Assembly (NCBI GenBank): GCA_021234535.1
Contig: CM037838.1
Coordinates: forward strand, 11,243,929-11,307,928
Origin: Stichopus chloronotus
Taxonomy: Eukaryota > Echinodermata > Holothuroidea > Aspidochirotida > Stichopodidae
Length of the DNA stretch: 64,000 bases
Reading direction: 5' to 3'
The notes beneath the pieces are model-generated. The model saw only the letters and a list, made by a program, of their open reading frames with translations. It ran no database searches and had not been told where the DNA came from. Below, in pieces: positions 13,000 to 25,200 of the stretch; position 1 is the stretch's first letter; each line of letters starts with the position of its first letter. The position numbers were made by a program, and so were the translations under genes.

Positions 13000-14180
13000 A
13001 TAATATTTAAAAAATTATATACATATTAATCATGAAACACGCTTGAACGGGTAAAGCGTTGTGAGGGGCGGACGATCTGATTGACTGTAAATTACTAACG
13101 CATAACAGCTGACGCATCACATAAAAACTCAATGTAATACAAAGTCTTATTTTGACGCTTCATACTAAAAATGAAATATTTCAAATGCAAGATAAGAAAA
13201 TTATATGGATGACGTTTTAACCTTTGATAACCAAAGAAAATGTCGTCTTTTGAAAAATGACTATTAGAGCCGAACAAAAAATTAACAACATCACTGATAA
13301 ATGAAGCTACATGATTACACTCCACAAAAAGGTGAAGTAGTGTTTCGACCTCAGTATTACAGAAATGACATAAATCGGAGTCAGAAATACCCATTAAATT
13401 TAAAAGTCTATTCGTTGGGAGGATTCTGTGTAGAAATCGGAACTGGGAAAAAGAAAGTTTGGTTTTCGAGACAGAGCACCACGGCATACTGAAAATACTA
13501 TCCCACTCTTAAATAGTTAAATGAGGGAACTCCGCGTTCCATTTTGTAAGAGCTGTGGGATCAACAGCGACTTTATCCAGATACTTAGACCGGTATACAA
13601 GTTGAGAAATACAGCTTGATTGCATGGTTTTATCGAAGAAATAAATGCATAGGTTATTAAAAATAGTCTCAGAACAGCCAGACTGCTTCCAGTGGATAGG
13701 AATGCTCTAAATAAGACCCAATAGTTTGTAAAAGGGAAATGATTTAGGTGGAACTTCATCCTAAAGGACTGGTAACTTAAGGGATTTCCGTCATTATCGA
13801 AAAAGTCAGAGACAAACTTAACTCGATTCCTATACAAAAAATTATAGTAAAAAATTGTGTCGTTGATGGAGATATAGTGATTATTCCAAATGACTTGATT
13901 ACCAAAATTTTCTACAGGTAAGTGAAAAGCTGCATCCAGCCATGCTCTCACAATGTGGTAAACAAAGATATTAGGTATACGAGGGAGGTCATCAGACTTA
14001 CAATTACAATGGAAGATGAGCTTTCTGCCCACAGCTGACAAACTTTCATCAAAGAATGTCAGACTCAGAATCATCATCTCTGTCCCTATTCTGTGATAGG
14101 ATGGAGCTTAGACTTAACTGAGAGGCAGCCTCTTGACGTTTTTTTCTTGCCAAAGCTACCCTTAAGCCTTCCACGGGGAT
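13000..14180 (-). pseudogene. Tx1/L1-like LINE 3' end with RT zinc-binding domain
   Basis: Two long minus-strand frames (14077-13517, 186 codons; 13487-13095, 130 codons) form the C-terminal part of a Tx1/L1-like ORF2. The second contains the zf-RVT block: FRFLHRILPTNRLL then CHFCNTEVETLLHLFVEC, followed by DDIFFGYQRLKR. The plus-strand LINE at 43-44.9 kb has the same blocks, so both belong to one family. It is 5'-truncated upstream of ~14.18 kb (RGGLRVALARKK remnant) and at least one frame change separates the pieces. Confidence 0.75.
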
Positions 14181-17100
14181 TTGTACTCATGATGACAGAT
14201 GCTTTAAAGAGCAAACTTCAAATTTACTGGCTTAATCTGAAGAGACATATATCTTTTAGAGGAATATCTTGAGCTCACGTGAAGAGTAGTTGTTGCTACG
14301 TCTCCATGTCAGGATCGAACCTCAAAAAAAAAAGTAGTCTCCTCTAATTTGTGCACTTTTTGTTTTGTTTTTACCCAAAAAAAAATCAGCATTTGTTCTT
14401 TCATTGTAATTTCTCACAAAGAGGTTGGAAGTTATATTATTTTTTTTTCCAAAGAGCAGACATTTGTTTTGCTTGGGAATGATTATGCTTAAAAAAGTAT
14501 ATTTTTAATTGAAAGAAAATGAAAGCTCTCCCGATGGTTAACGGTTTCTTAATAATTCCTAAAGAGTTAAAAATTTTACAAATGAACGTAAGTTAAAGGA
14601 ATGTGAAAGAAGGTACCTGGCGAATGTATTGGCTTATCCGGTTTAATGTACTTAATTCATTTTATTTTTAGTTAATGAAGTCTATTTCTTACTTATTGAA
14701 GTTAATTTGTTTAGTAAATATATTATATCTCACTATATATATTTTTCTTGCCAAGAACATAAAAAAGCAACTAATGAATAAGACAATATTAATGTCCGTG
14801 TAAGTGTTCCTTAGAGCAACTATCGAAAGAGAATAATAAGAAATATGTCCTGGAAGAGGAAATGATGTAATTTAAAATAAATTTCATTAGCCTTAAAATG
14901 AAAAGAAAAGTAAGAAATCATTTTCCTTATATTATTAAGGCCTGGAAGCTTTTAACGTATGTAGAAATCTTCGATCCAAAGGTGTAAAAGTTTATTTTTA
15001 ATGAGAATAACTAGAACTGAACTATTTTGGCTACAATTGTAATAGCTTAAGGCATATATATTAGATATTTCTAATTAGTTCAGTTCATTTTTCCAAACGT
15101 ATTTTGTAGGATTCTGTTGTGTACCATTTTAAAGGGAATAGGGCGTTTGTTTTAGAAAAAAAGCATCTATATTTTTGAAAAAAAAATGTTTGTTGACGTA
15201 GAATGTAAGATTATTCAAAATAAGGAAGGACAGTAGCCTTTTTTTCAAGAAATGAGCCCGTCACATATAGAAATTCAGTTATTTGTTACTCAACACTAAT
15301 TTGTTCACCCAAACTTTTCAACATTCAAATTATGCATCTTCCATTACTCATCACATGCATGACGTTTTGAGAAGATGAAGCTTTGGTAGATGTTTATTGA
15401 TAAGATTGAATGGTTTAACGGTGACTGCCGCTATTTTCTTCTGCATGCATGTCGGTGTATTATTAACGCCCTACTTCCCGTAAAAGATGGAATCTTCTAT
15501 GACAATGTAATGACATGTGACACAAAATTAGATTTTTAATTGATAGAAAAGTCCACAGAAAGATATATATCGCTTAAGGTAAAATTATATTAATTTCTCC
15601 ATGTTTGGTTTCCGCATGAGAAATTTGCAGTGATGTTTAAACTGTATGTTGTAAAAGTTACTTTATCCTTGTCTACAAAACCTTTTCAAAACTATTCAAC
15701 CTCACTTCACTAGCATATTTAACAGAAAGGTATGATGATGTAGAATATTATTTCATTATTACATGCTTAGTTTAACTTCCTGACGACTATTAGAAAAGAA
15801 TACCCCCGATAACAACATGTGAGTTTCTTCTGCGCTAAGTGTTCTGAAGGAAATTATTATAGTTTAGTGTGTAATGTAAATGAAATAAATCAAGCTCGGA
15901 AAGTAATATATCTGTTTATACACCAAGTACATTTAACGGGACGGTTCTGTCTTGTATTGCATCTTACACATTCATATTAATATTTTTACCGAACTTAAAA
16001 ACAGTTTATTGATTCTTGAAGAAAATTCATATATTCTTATTGAAGTTCCATTGCTTTTAAATTTGAATTTTCAAGTATCTTGATGTTTCATATGTTCTAT
16101 CGAAAGCAGTTGGTTACATTTAAACCTACCCGTTTGCCTCGTTACAAACGCTTTGGTGCAAAAATGACCAAATTGATAAAGACGTACCCATTGTTGGGTA
16201 GACCTAACGTTCAACTAAAGAAGGGTAATTTTTGACCAACTCGGTGCTTTTTACCCACCAGTAACAATGCACACATTGTAACTAATCCTGTTATTTCAAA
16301 CAAATTATTTGTTGTGGTTATACATTTTGTGATCTTCATGAACATTTATTAAGGAACTTTTTCGGGGGGTATCAATAATAAAAGCAAAAAAGGTTTAGTT
16401 CTCTGCTTTCATTAGTAATTATGAAATTTCCCTGTTTCATTTATCCGGTCTAAGACGAGACGAGCCCCTTTGCTGCATCACGTCAAGTGTTGATTAAAGT
16501 TTACAAGGTAATTGCTGAGACTAGCTTAAAAAGATTGCAACTTGGCTTTCAATTTTATACGAAGGTAGCCTAATGTAAAAGCACATCAGTTACGACTAGA
16601 ACCCTTCAACTTTATGATAATATTTTTGTACGACAATTAATTTGTCATGATAATCCTCTCCTAACGATTTCATTAAAGTATTTCTGTTAAAATATTTAGG
16701 GCTTGCAGGAACGTTTGTAACGAAAGCATCCTAATCCTCAGACCAACGAATAATAACTATTGATATGGAGACTGAAAAGTGACTATCTTCCAGGATTGAG
16801 GAGACTGTGGAGTCTTAAAATAAAAAGGATGAAGTTCGACCTTAGCAATTGTCTTCCCGTTTTCTATGTAACGTACTTTTTTTTTCAATTTACATTTTTA
16901 GTTCTTTATTATCTGTTAAAGGTTAATCAACTTTGGACCTGTGTATTAACTGAAGGATAATGCACTCTCGGTGGTTAATGCAAGCGATGCACAAGGGCGC
17001 AGCCCGAGTGCATCCAGCGATAGCAGTAACCCCTTGTTCATACATACAAACGATAGTTTGATAAAAAAGCACAAAAAAGAAAGGAATTTTGTTCTGAAAT

Positions 17101-18816
17101 ATCCTCACTTTTATTACAAAAATCCGGAAAAATGGTAAACAAATTAACAACATGTAAACAATATACATGAGTGAAACAGGAAGTAACACCTAAGCTAAAT
17201 GAATAACACTAACAGCTGACATAGACACAATGTTGTAGTTAGTTTGCTCTGTAGTGTCTAATGTGCGCATGCTGTAGTTCGTTGTAGGTGTATTCACTGT
17301 GCAATGCACGTACGAACTAACTCGGAGTACTTACAGTTACTTCGTTACAGAGTGTGTACTTTCTGTGTGGAATTTACTGATTTTGGATAAAGGCACTAGT
17401 GACAGATTTATTGAATAAATATTTAGAGGAATGCCTGGACATGCTTGATGTCTTGATGTCAGTCCTAACAGCAGCAGTAAGTGGAAGAGTTGTTGTGTAG
17501 ATTTACATTTTACTTTTAAGCAGGTTTAGGCCCTAGGCGCGGCCTACTGTAGGTAACGTTAGTTCTATGAACTTCAAATGGAACGTTTATTCACTACTTT
17601 ACCTATTACTAGTAATACTGTATTAGACATCGTTTTGTGTTAGGTATAGCAGAATGAAAACACACTGTCGATCTATATTTTATTGTATTTATTCACCGGT
17701 GATTGATGGTGGTTTAACAGAGTTGAGTTATCAGCAATTATCTCAAGTTCGCCTGACTGAAATATACCAATACGAGTTGAGGATTCTTTCCATGTATGTA
17801 TGAATTATAATTATCAACATACTAACCTAAGGGCTAAGACTTAAAAGTTTATACTCTAGGTCTGTGCTTTACACCTTACCTTCAAATCCAATACCCTAAA
17901 CACAACATTAACGTTCGTTTATTAATCCCCTGACCTGACAGTGAAATGAGATGTAAGCTGCGTCTCCAGTCTCACAGCAATGACTGACGTACACACTGTA
18001 TTGAATTTTACGAGTAATATGTCTCCTACGTCAATGTACACAGACAGTATTCACGAACTTCACGTATAGGTGTTTCTATTGTGATTACTGATATCCATTG
18101 TGTTTCCTTTAAGTTGTAATAATACAAAAATGAATAAAATACCAGGAGAGGTAAAAAAGAAAAAAATATGCGTAATCAAAGCGTTAATTTTAAATGCATC
18201 AAGGGATAGTTCCAAAGCATGATGATACAACAACACTGTTCATTTTATAGTTATGCAATCCTATAAGCGAACATTGGACGTCATAATCCTCTTAAGGAGA
18301 CATAAGTCATATATCAATCTCGATTTATGGGCCCAGCAAATGATTATTCCACTAGTGTTGTTCATCGTGTTCTTTTGTGTGTGTGCGTGTGTGTGTGTGT
18401 GTGTCTCTCTCTCTCTCTTTAACTGCTGCTACTAGGCTATCAAAACCGTTTGTTTACTTTTTTTTTGGACGTGTTCATTACAGTGACGAAAGTACATATA
18501 AACTACCACAAGAAGCAACTGCAGTAATTCCCAGACATGTTCATTCAATTTCAGTTTTATTTTAATTACGTCGACGAGGATGAATCTGCCGATAGCGCGG
18601 ATTATGTAAAAAAAAAAGTGGGGGCAGTATGTAATGATTAGAATATGGTTACCAGAAATCGAGGGCAGTATGATACAATGAAAATATGGGGTAACAACGT
18701 TAAAGCTTCGCACACAAACAATTTTGTTAAACAATAGGGGAGTATTACAATACGAATATGAAAACAAAATTGTAACAATTCAAATATGAAGAAACAATGT
18801 GCATAATTAAAATACC
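14181..18816. other. No gene recognised
   Basis: AT-rich DNA, probably intergenic or intronic. A short palindromic TACCCATTGTTGGGTA lies at 16186-16201, and a CpG-containing stretch at 17220-17560 resembles the left interior of the CACTG-ended element in composition. No coding support. Confidence 0.5.
18371..18420. repeat. (TG)n(TC)n compound microsatellite
   Basis: About 12 TG units with a GC interruption followed directly by about seven TC units. Confidence 0.95.
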
Positions 18817-19039
18817 TACACTCACAAAAACGTAAAGTAAAATAAGAACTCCATAACTTTTTGGTAAAATTTTACACACAGTTAATGTAAGTCTTACATT
18901 ATGATATAACAATTTTACTAAAGTGTAGTAAAATTTACCAAAATTATGTAGAATTTACAAATGCTGCTTACACTAATTTTACATACAATTCATGGAGTTC
19001 TTATTTTACTTAATTTAGGTAAATAATTCTGTGAGTGTA
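18817..19039. mobile_element. Palindromic MITE, TA-flanked, CACTCACA termini
   Basis: Begins TACACTCACA and ends TGTGAGTGTA. The two arms share AAGTAAAATAAGAACTCCAT (18834-18853) and its inverse (ATGGAGTTCTTATTTTACTT near 18992-19011). Total ~223 bp, AT-rich, non-coding. The TA at each outer end fits a TA target duplication. Its CACT start resembles the large CACTG-ended element, so the same transposase class may have moved both. Confidence 0.65.
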
Positions 19040-20102
19040 AAGCTATCAGGAGTTTGCGATAAAATTTTCCTCTTTGTAATGTAATGTTTGCTGTGATTGA
19101 ATTTGCATCGGCTAGGAGGCTATTGTTAGAACTCCGCATGCAGTATAATTAATTTAGATAATCGGCTGACCACGGCCGTCCTGAGCAAAAAAAAAAAAAA
19201 AATTAAGTCCGGGAGCCGGACTTAAATTGATCAAATTGTTAAACTCCCGAGATCTTTGATGCAATAGAGTGAAGGGCGATTGCCATATTTGAGAAGTGGG
19301 CTGAAGGGGTGAGGGGTTTAAGTGGGAAATAATCATAATTGCAATATCTCGAACGAGCGCCAAAACTATAGTTTGCGTGTTGACGTACTGAGAAAATGTT
19401 TTAATCAAAATGTCTCCTATAGAACAGGACCTGGGACATCTTTGCTTTCCCAACTTAGCTCAGAAAGATTGACGCTTGAAAAAAACTAAGACCAAGAGTT
19501 TGACCCGGTCAGGAGATAGGTATCAGCTGGCACCAATAGGGAGTGGGTGGTTTTCTGCCAAATTAAATATGCTGTCGTAGAAGGAGAGGCCCAAAACCAA
19601 ACAGCAGCCATTCCTCGTTATTGCTTGATGATGACCATGCATTGCACCAATGTACAGTCGGGGGAAAGTGTTGAATGCATAATCTCAATAAATGGAGTAT
19701 AGCTTATGCACGTTGTATTATAAGTCTTGTCCTATTGATTACTATTGATAGGGTGGATTAAGGATGAGATCTGCTATTGTGCGGAACATTAATTTTGTGT
19801 AGTATCATTCAATAATTTTTAGGTGCTTGAATGACATTCGAATATATGCTAGAATGGAACATGAAAAGACAAAACGAAAAACAAATTTATACATAAATTT
19901 TTACGAGGTTAGATCTATGTAGTTCATCTGGTGCAGTTGACCGTTGTAGGGATGTAAGTATGGCATGTCAGCTTGTATTTTACAACAGTTATGGTGTCAA
20001 CATTTATTTGTTCGAAGTGTACAGCTGTACTGCTATTTTGAGACAAATTTTGATTAACGGAATCAGTAGAGTATCTCTTAGAAAATAGAGTATGACTTAA
20101 TT

Positions 20103-20186
20103 TTAGAGAAGTTGACTGTGGTTGTAAAACTTTAGTGGCGCTCCTACTTCAAAAGTTCGTAAATATTTCACAATTGTTATAACAAG
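20103..20186 (-). CDS. NLR exon 8: probable terminal exon
   Basis: It begins after a strong acceptor (CATATTTCCCCAG) in phase 0, matching exon 7. It reads LVITIVKYLRTFEVGAPLKF then a short tail to TAA at 20105-20103. No AATAAA is obvious just downstream, and a weak donor (GAA|GTAGGA) lies inside, so the gene may continue toward lower coordinates. Confidence 0.4.
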   Translation of the reverse strand, partial: LVITIVKYLRTFEVGAPLKFYNHSQLL

Positions 20187-22190
20187 CTGGGGAAATATGA
20201 ATAAATCAATTACGTCTACCAATTTGATATGAATAAATGTTAAAGATTTAGCATTTTTGTCGTACATATCAAACCAAATCGTTTTGTTTTCTTTAAATAT
20301 TAAATTGACATTACAATAATATGACACTATCTTGACTCACGTCAAGTTTAGAGGCATTCTCCAGAAGTAGCATGGTGCATCTCTGCAGTGACTCACTGTG
20401 GCTGTTCCTTATATCTACCTGACTTGAACACAGTCTCCTGACAGTATTGATATCATCGACCTTTACAGAGAAATCAATAGTGAACATATTATTAATACCT
20501 TAAACCCCGGTCACACTGGTGCCATTTAACACACAATATTACACTTATCACTAAAGTAGTGCCCATTGAACTGATCACAAATGCCGTTTGAAACAGAATA
20601 GCTTTACGATTTCTTTTAAGCTTGGCTCTCCGGAATCTGTAAATCAATTTTATAGTTAACGTCTTGCAGGCGTCCATGTGAACGGCAATTCAAGTTGTCT
20701 AATGTTGACTGAAAGTTGAAAGGCGATACTGTCAAAGGAAATTTACAATGATACTTTTCAAAGACAACTCCTACAAAGTTAGGTGGACCATCAAGAAATT
20801 TAAAGCGCAACTAGTGCACTATTGAATAAAAGAAACACATAAACATGCCTTTATATCTTTGCACGTAGAAGCATTTTGAGACTAATAGTTTTTTAATATA
20901 TTTTATGTTTAAAAGCATGAGAAAACCGTAGTACTGCACAGAAAATGCTTCATGGATTAATGCCTTTTCATTATCTAGAGTACATGTAGTGTTAGTTTGT
21001 CCATTTTTTCAACAACTAAGAGGAATCTGATCCTACAGTGTATTTAAATTCTCATTTCTAGGAATATCATTTTCAAAGTTGATCATCTTTCGTCCCAGAG
21101 AGGTCATTCGTCGTGAAGAAACAGCACAACGATATTGACGATAGGAACATTTTGTATACAGTTCGCCCGCAATGAAGTATCACTGCACTATAACATATTG
21201 ACGATTATTTTGAACTGTGTGCATTTTTCTTTTTTCATTTCCCAGTCACCTTGATAGACGATATACTATCGTAACGAATTGATGGTTTGCTGTACTGATT
21301 TGAATAGTAAATTAATTAGCTTTACATTGAATATCAAAGTAATGGAGATTTGATATGACAAATGCAACCAGAAAATGGAGCATATTCTTAAAATAGTTTT
21401 ATTTCTTTCAGTTAAATGATAGGAAGCTTTGTTCAAAGTATTGATGTGATGATAACAACGTTACCAATTATCCCACAAGATACATTACCTGGAGATTGTT
21501 GTTTTTTTTTTAATAGCAATAGCTTTACCAATTTTTAGGAACCTGATCCTGTTATCTTTAAATGTTAAAATCATACATCTATCTTCTATTCAATATTGTA
21601 ATGTATTACAATATATTTCATCACATCACTTCACATATTCAAATCTAAATAATTTGATGATTTAGAGCCATCATAGTTATCATTAGGATTAATATTGCAT
21701 CGTGTACATGCCTACATGTTATGTGCCAGAGGAAAAATATTGGCCTATTTTGGCCTTTCGTCCGTACTGTCAAAGCACATCTCACGTACCATTTTCATTT
21801 AGGAATCTCATTGCAGAGCATGCCAGAATCTTGCAAAAATTACAATGTGTTCAATTAAGACATCTGCGACCCATTTAGTATAGAGTAAGTTTAAATTCTG
21901 AATGTGTATCATTTTATATGTATTCTCTCATGCGTTTAATACTGTTAGATCTATTGGTAAATCACAGGAAAAAAATGTACTACATACTTTCTCAGTATGG
22001 CATGGGTAACAGAAGAACATTGTACGCACATTGTATTTACTCAGAACAATCTGCCTAGGACGGAACATATAGTAAAACAGGTACATCTGACTTACCTCCC
22101 AAAAACCAGACTGAAAATTAAAACGGTAACCATAGCGACACCAGGTAACTGCAAAGAAGCAAGCATTGATATATGGGAAGGATATGGTAA

Positions 22191-22237
<47 letters not shown>

Positions 22238-25200
22238 AGTGTGGGTGTGTATGTGTAAATTATACATGTAAAATATACAGTAAACTTGATAAACAGGAAG
22301 GACAATCTTACCATGAAGTTCCAAATAAAGCTAACCACATCTACTTTACAAAAGAACATATAGGTTATACACCCATAGTAAAATCAACCACACCTACTTT
22401 ACAAAAGAACATATAGGTTATACACCCATAGTAAAATCAACCATGTAAAACATTCAGGGTCTTTAGATCAGAATATTCATTTTCATCCACTCATTTTAAA
22501 AGCAAGGAAAAAAAGTACTTGAATAATTTTAAACTATTGAAAAATCATGAGACAGCTAGAACTCGCACGAAAACATATCAAACACTTGCATATGCATGCA
22601 TTCTAATGGATAGGGACAGTGTCATATATGTAAACCAGATATACACACAAAAATACTACTGATGACGTTCCTCTAGTAATTGTTGAATATGAGATCAGAA
22701 ACAAATCTAGTTTGTCAAAGAAATTTTTGTCACATTACTGCTCAAATGTAAACCATGTACAACTCCGAACCCATCTCACTCAGATGCATGTGAAATACTC
22801 ATGTATTCTCTTGGGTTTCAGCCGCCCTCGAAAATATCAACTGCGTCTCAGGTTTCTGCAATGTATTTGACCTTTAAAGCTCATCGTGCTTTTTGTTGTG
22901 CAACATATTCTTCAAATAATGATTCCAATTCTTCCACCATTTTCATGTCCATGCTAGTCTTCATTTATAAAATGTAATGCTAGTGCACACTACACAGACA
23001 ACGCGTGGTACCGGTGGCTGTTGATGTCCAAAATTATTGAAAAACAAAACATTATTTGATACTGCAACATAGGTGAACCGCCTATATTGATTCAGATACA
23101 GCAGATAGATATTGAATATTTATCTCTTTAGGCTTTCAAGTCTCTGCAATTTGAAAGAGATAGGCGACTAAAAACGTGCCACCCGTTTGTAGATAGTAAA
23201 ATTACTTGCATTTGTGTTCTGCTGATTATAAGTCATATTCGTGCTTTTGTACTACAACACACTGTAGCTCCTGTGTTAAATGTGGTAAGAGAAAACCTCC
23301 CTTACACTACATTTCAATACAAATGAGTATACAAAGCAAGGAATAACATATGCATGATCGCGACATAATATACACCCACAAAGGTAAATAAAATGCAAAA
23401 CAATCGCTCGAAATAGACAGAAAAGGGTTAACAAAGACAAAACGGTCTGTCAGGTAGTCATTACATTAACAATATGCTACGCTGTGATGATGTTATCATT
23501 CGTTTTAGTTACCAAGCAACTTTGTCTGAGTGAATCCGCAACTGTTAGTTAGTATTACATGGTTACAAGTTTGGAAAGGACAGTAGCTAAAAACTAATTT
23601 TAAACAAACTTAGTGTACTAATTATTTTTAATTAGCACAAAAAGTCATCAAGGCACTTATTCTACTTCTTTCAATCGATAACATTAAAATGTAACCATTG
23701 TTTTCTTTAAAAAAAAAAAAGTCGTTATGACAACACCGTGTCAGTGACCAAGAACGGAAAACAACTTTTAAAGCTCACAACTTCTCGTGAATTTAAAAAC
23801 AAATGTGACCTTTTTTTCCTGCGGTAACGATTTTAGAAAATGAGATGCTAACGTCACTTGCACAACTTCCCAATCAAAAAATGATATTACGTAGATTAAA
23901 TCATCTAACACAATGCAAAGATCATACATAAACCAGGAAGGTGCCAGAGAAGGAGATACAACTGAAGTGTCTTCCAGTCTTTTGAAGTAGCCTAGTTTCT
24001 GCTGTAATCATCTCTTTTGTTCACCTCTTGAAGATTCAATGGGATTAAAGGGTATTAGGAACTTAACATAAAAGGTCTATGTTGTCTACTCTGTTGTAAA
24101 TTACCTATCGACAAAGTTTGTCTATAGCTATAGCATTGCCAGTCGTTCTTCTTGAAAATCAGTTTTCAACTTCCGACGCGGTTCGACCCCTTTCGCAGTG
24201 GAAAAAAAATGATGTTGTGTAACTTGTTGAACATGGATACACCCTCTGCAAACTTGCGAAAATCAGTGAAAATCGATAAAATGCAACAGTAAAATATAGT
24301 CTTATGATCGTTTTCGTCATTTGCATCTGTCAAAGGTCTATGTCTTATTCTTATATAGCAGTCTGTTTTGATTCGAAAGAGATAGACCCTCGTCTCGATT
24401 TTTGAGACAGTGGTTTTTAGTTGATTGTCGGCAACGAACCTCGCATCAAAGCTTTTTGCTACGCAATCCTTTTCAAAGATTACAAGCAGGTGTGAATGAA
24501 GATTACTTGGACGTCCCCAGAAGTATACATCACACAAAAGTAAAACAGCACTCTAAGCTGTTCTCATCTCTTTATGAATTGAAAGTTATCACGCCGGAGA
24601 AAATCTAATGGGATTAGCATAACTTAACCGTCCCGTTGTATCTCCTTCTCTAGCACCTCCCTGCATAAACATGCATTAATCTACAGTTTATTGTTTTCCT
24701 TTCAAATGATCATAATCCATCTATGTGGCAAGAATATCACTAGTCATAATTAATATTTGAAATTTATCCTTATTTACATTTCCCATCAAACACCGTTGAC
24801 GATAAAAGATTAGTTGTAATACATTGCCACCATATGATTATATTCTACTAAAATAACGTCATGCTTTAAGCTGATGGCTGCAGTACTAAGTGACGAGCTT
24901 CTTAGTTTTATTTGATATTGACTTATAATCCGATAATCAAGTTTATTTTACGAATAATGATTGAGCTTTACCTTTGACTTTTCTGTTGATAATTTCAAAA
25001 GCCTGAGCCGTTTTTGACATTGAAAGGGGCAATAAACAATTTCCGAACCTGAAGAAGAAATTGACATATTGTCATTTAAAAGAAACAGAAATGATGATTC
25101 AAAGGTAAACATGAAAGCAAAAATACTTTCTGCATTCTAGAAGAGACTATTTTTTTTTTACCGGGTACCTGGGCATCTAACCTAAGATATCGGTACCCTG

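Noticed and set aside
21996..22186. A plus-strand exon with a strong acceptor (TACTTTCTCAG) and a perfect GTAAGT donor, open for 63 codons.
   Set aside because: It overlaps the minus-strand NLR exon 6, which has equally good splice sites, a paralogous exon at 56 kb and exact phase matches on both sides.
24160..24200. A GGTTCGACCCC string resembling a tRNA B box.
   Set aside because: No A box, no acceptor-stem pairing and no T-arm stem around it.
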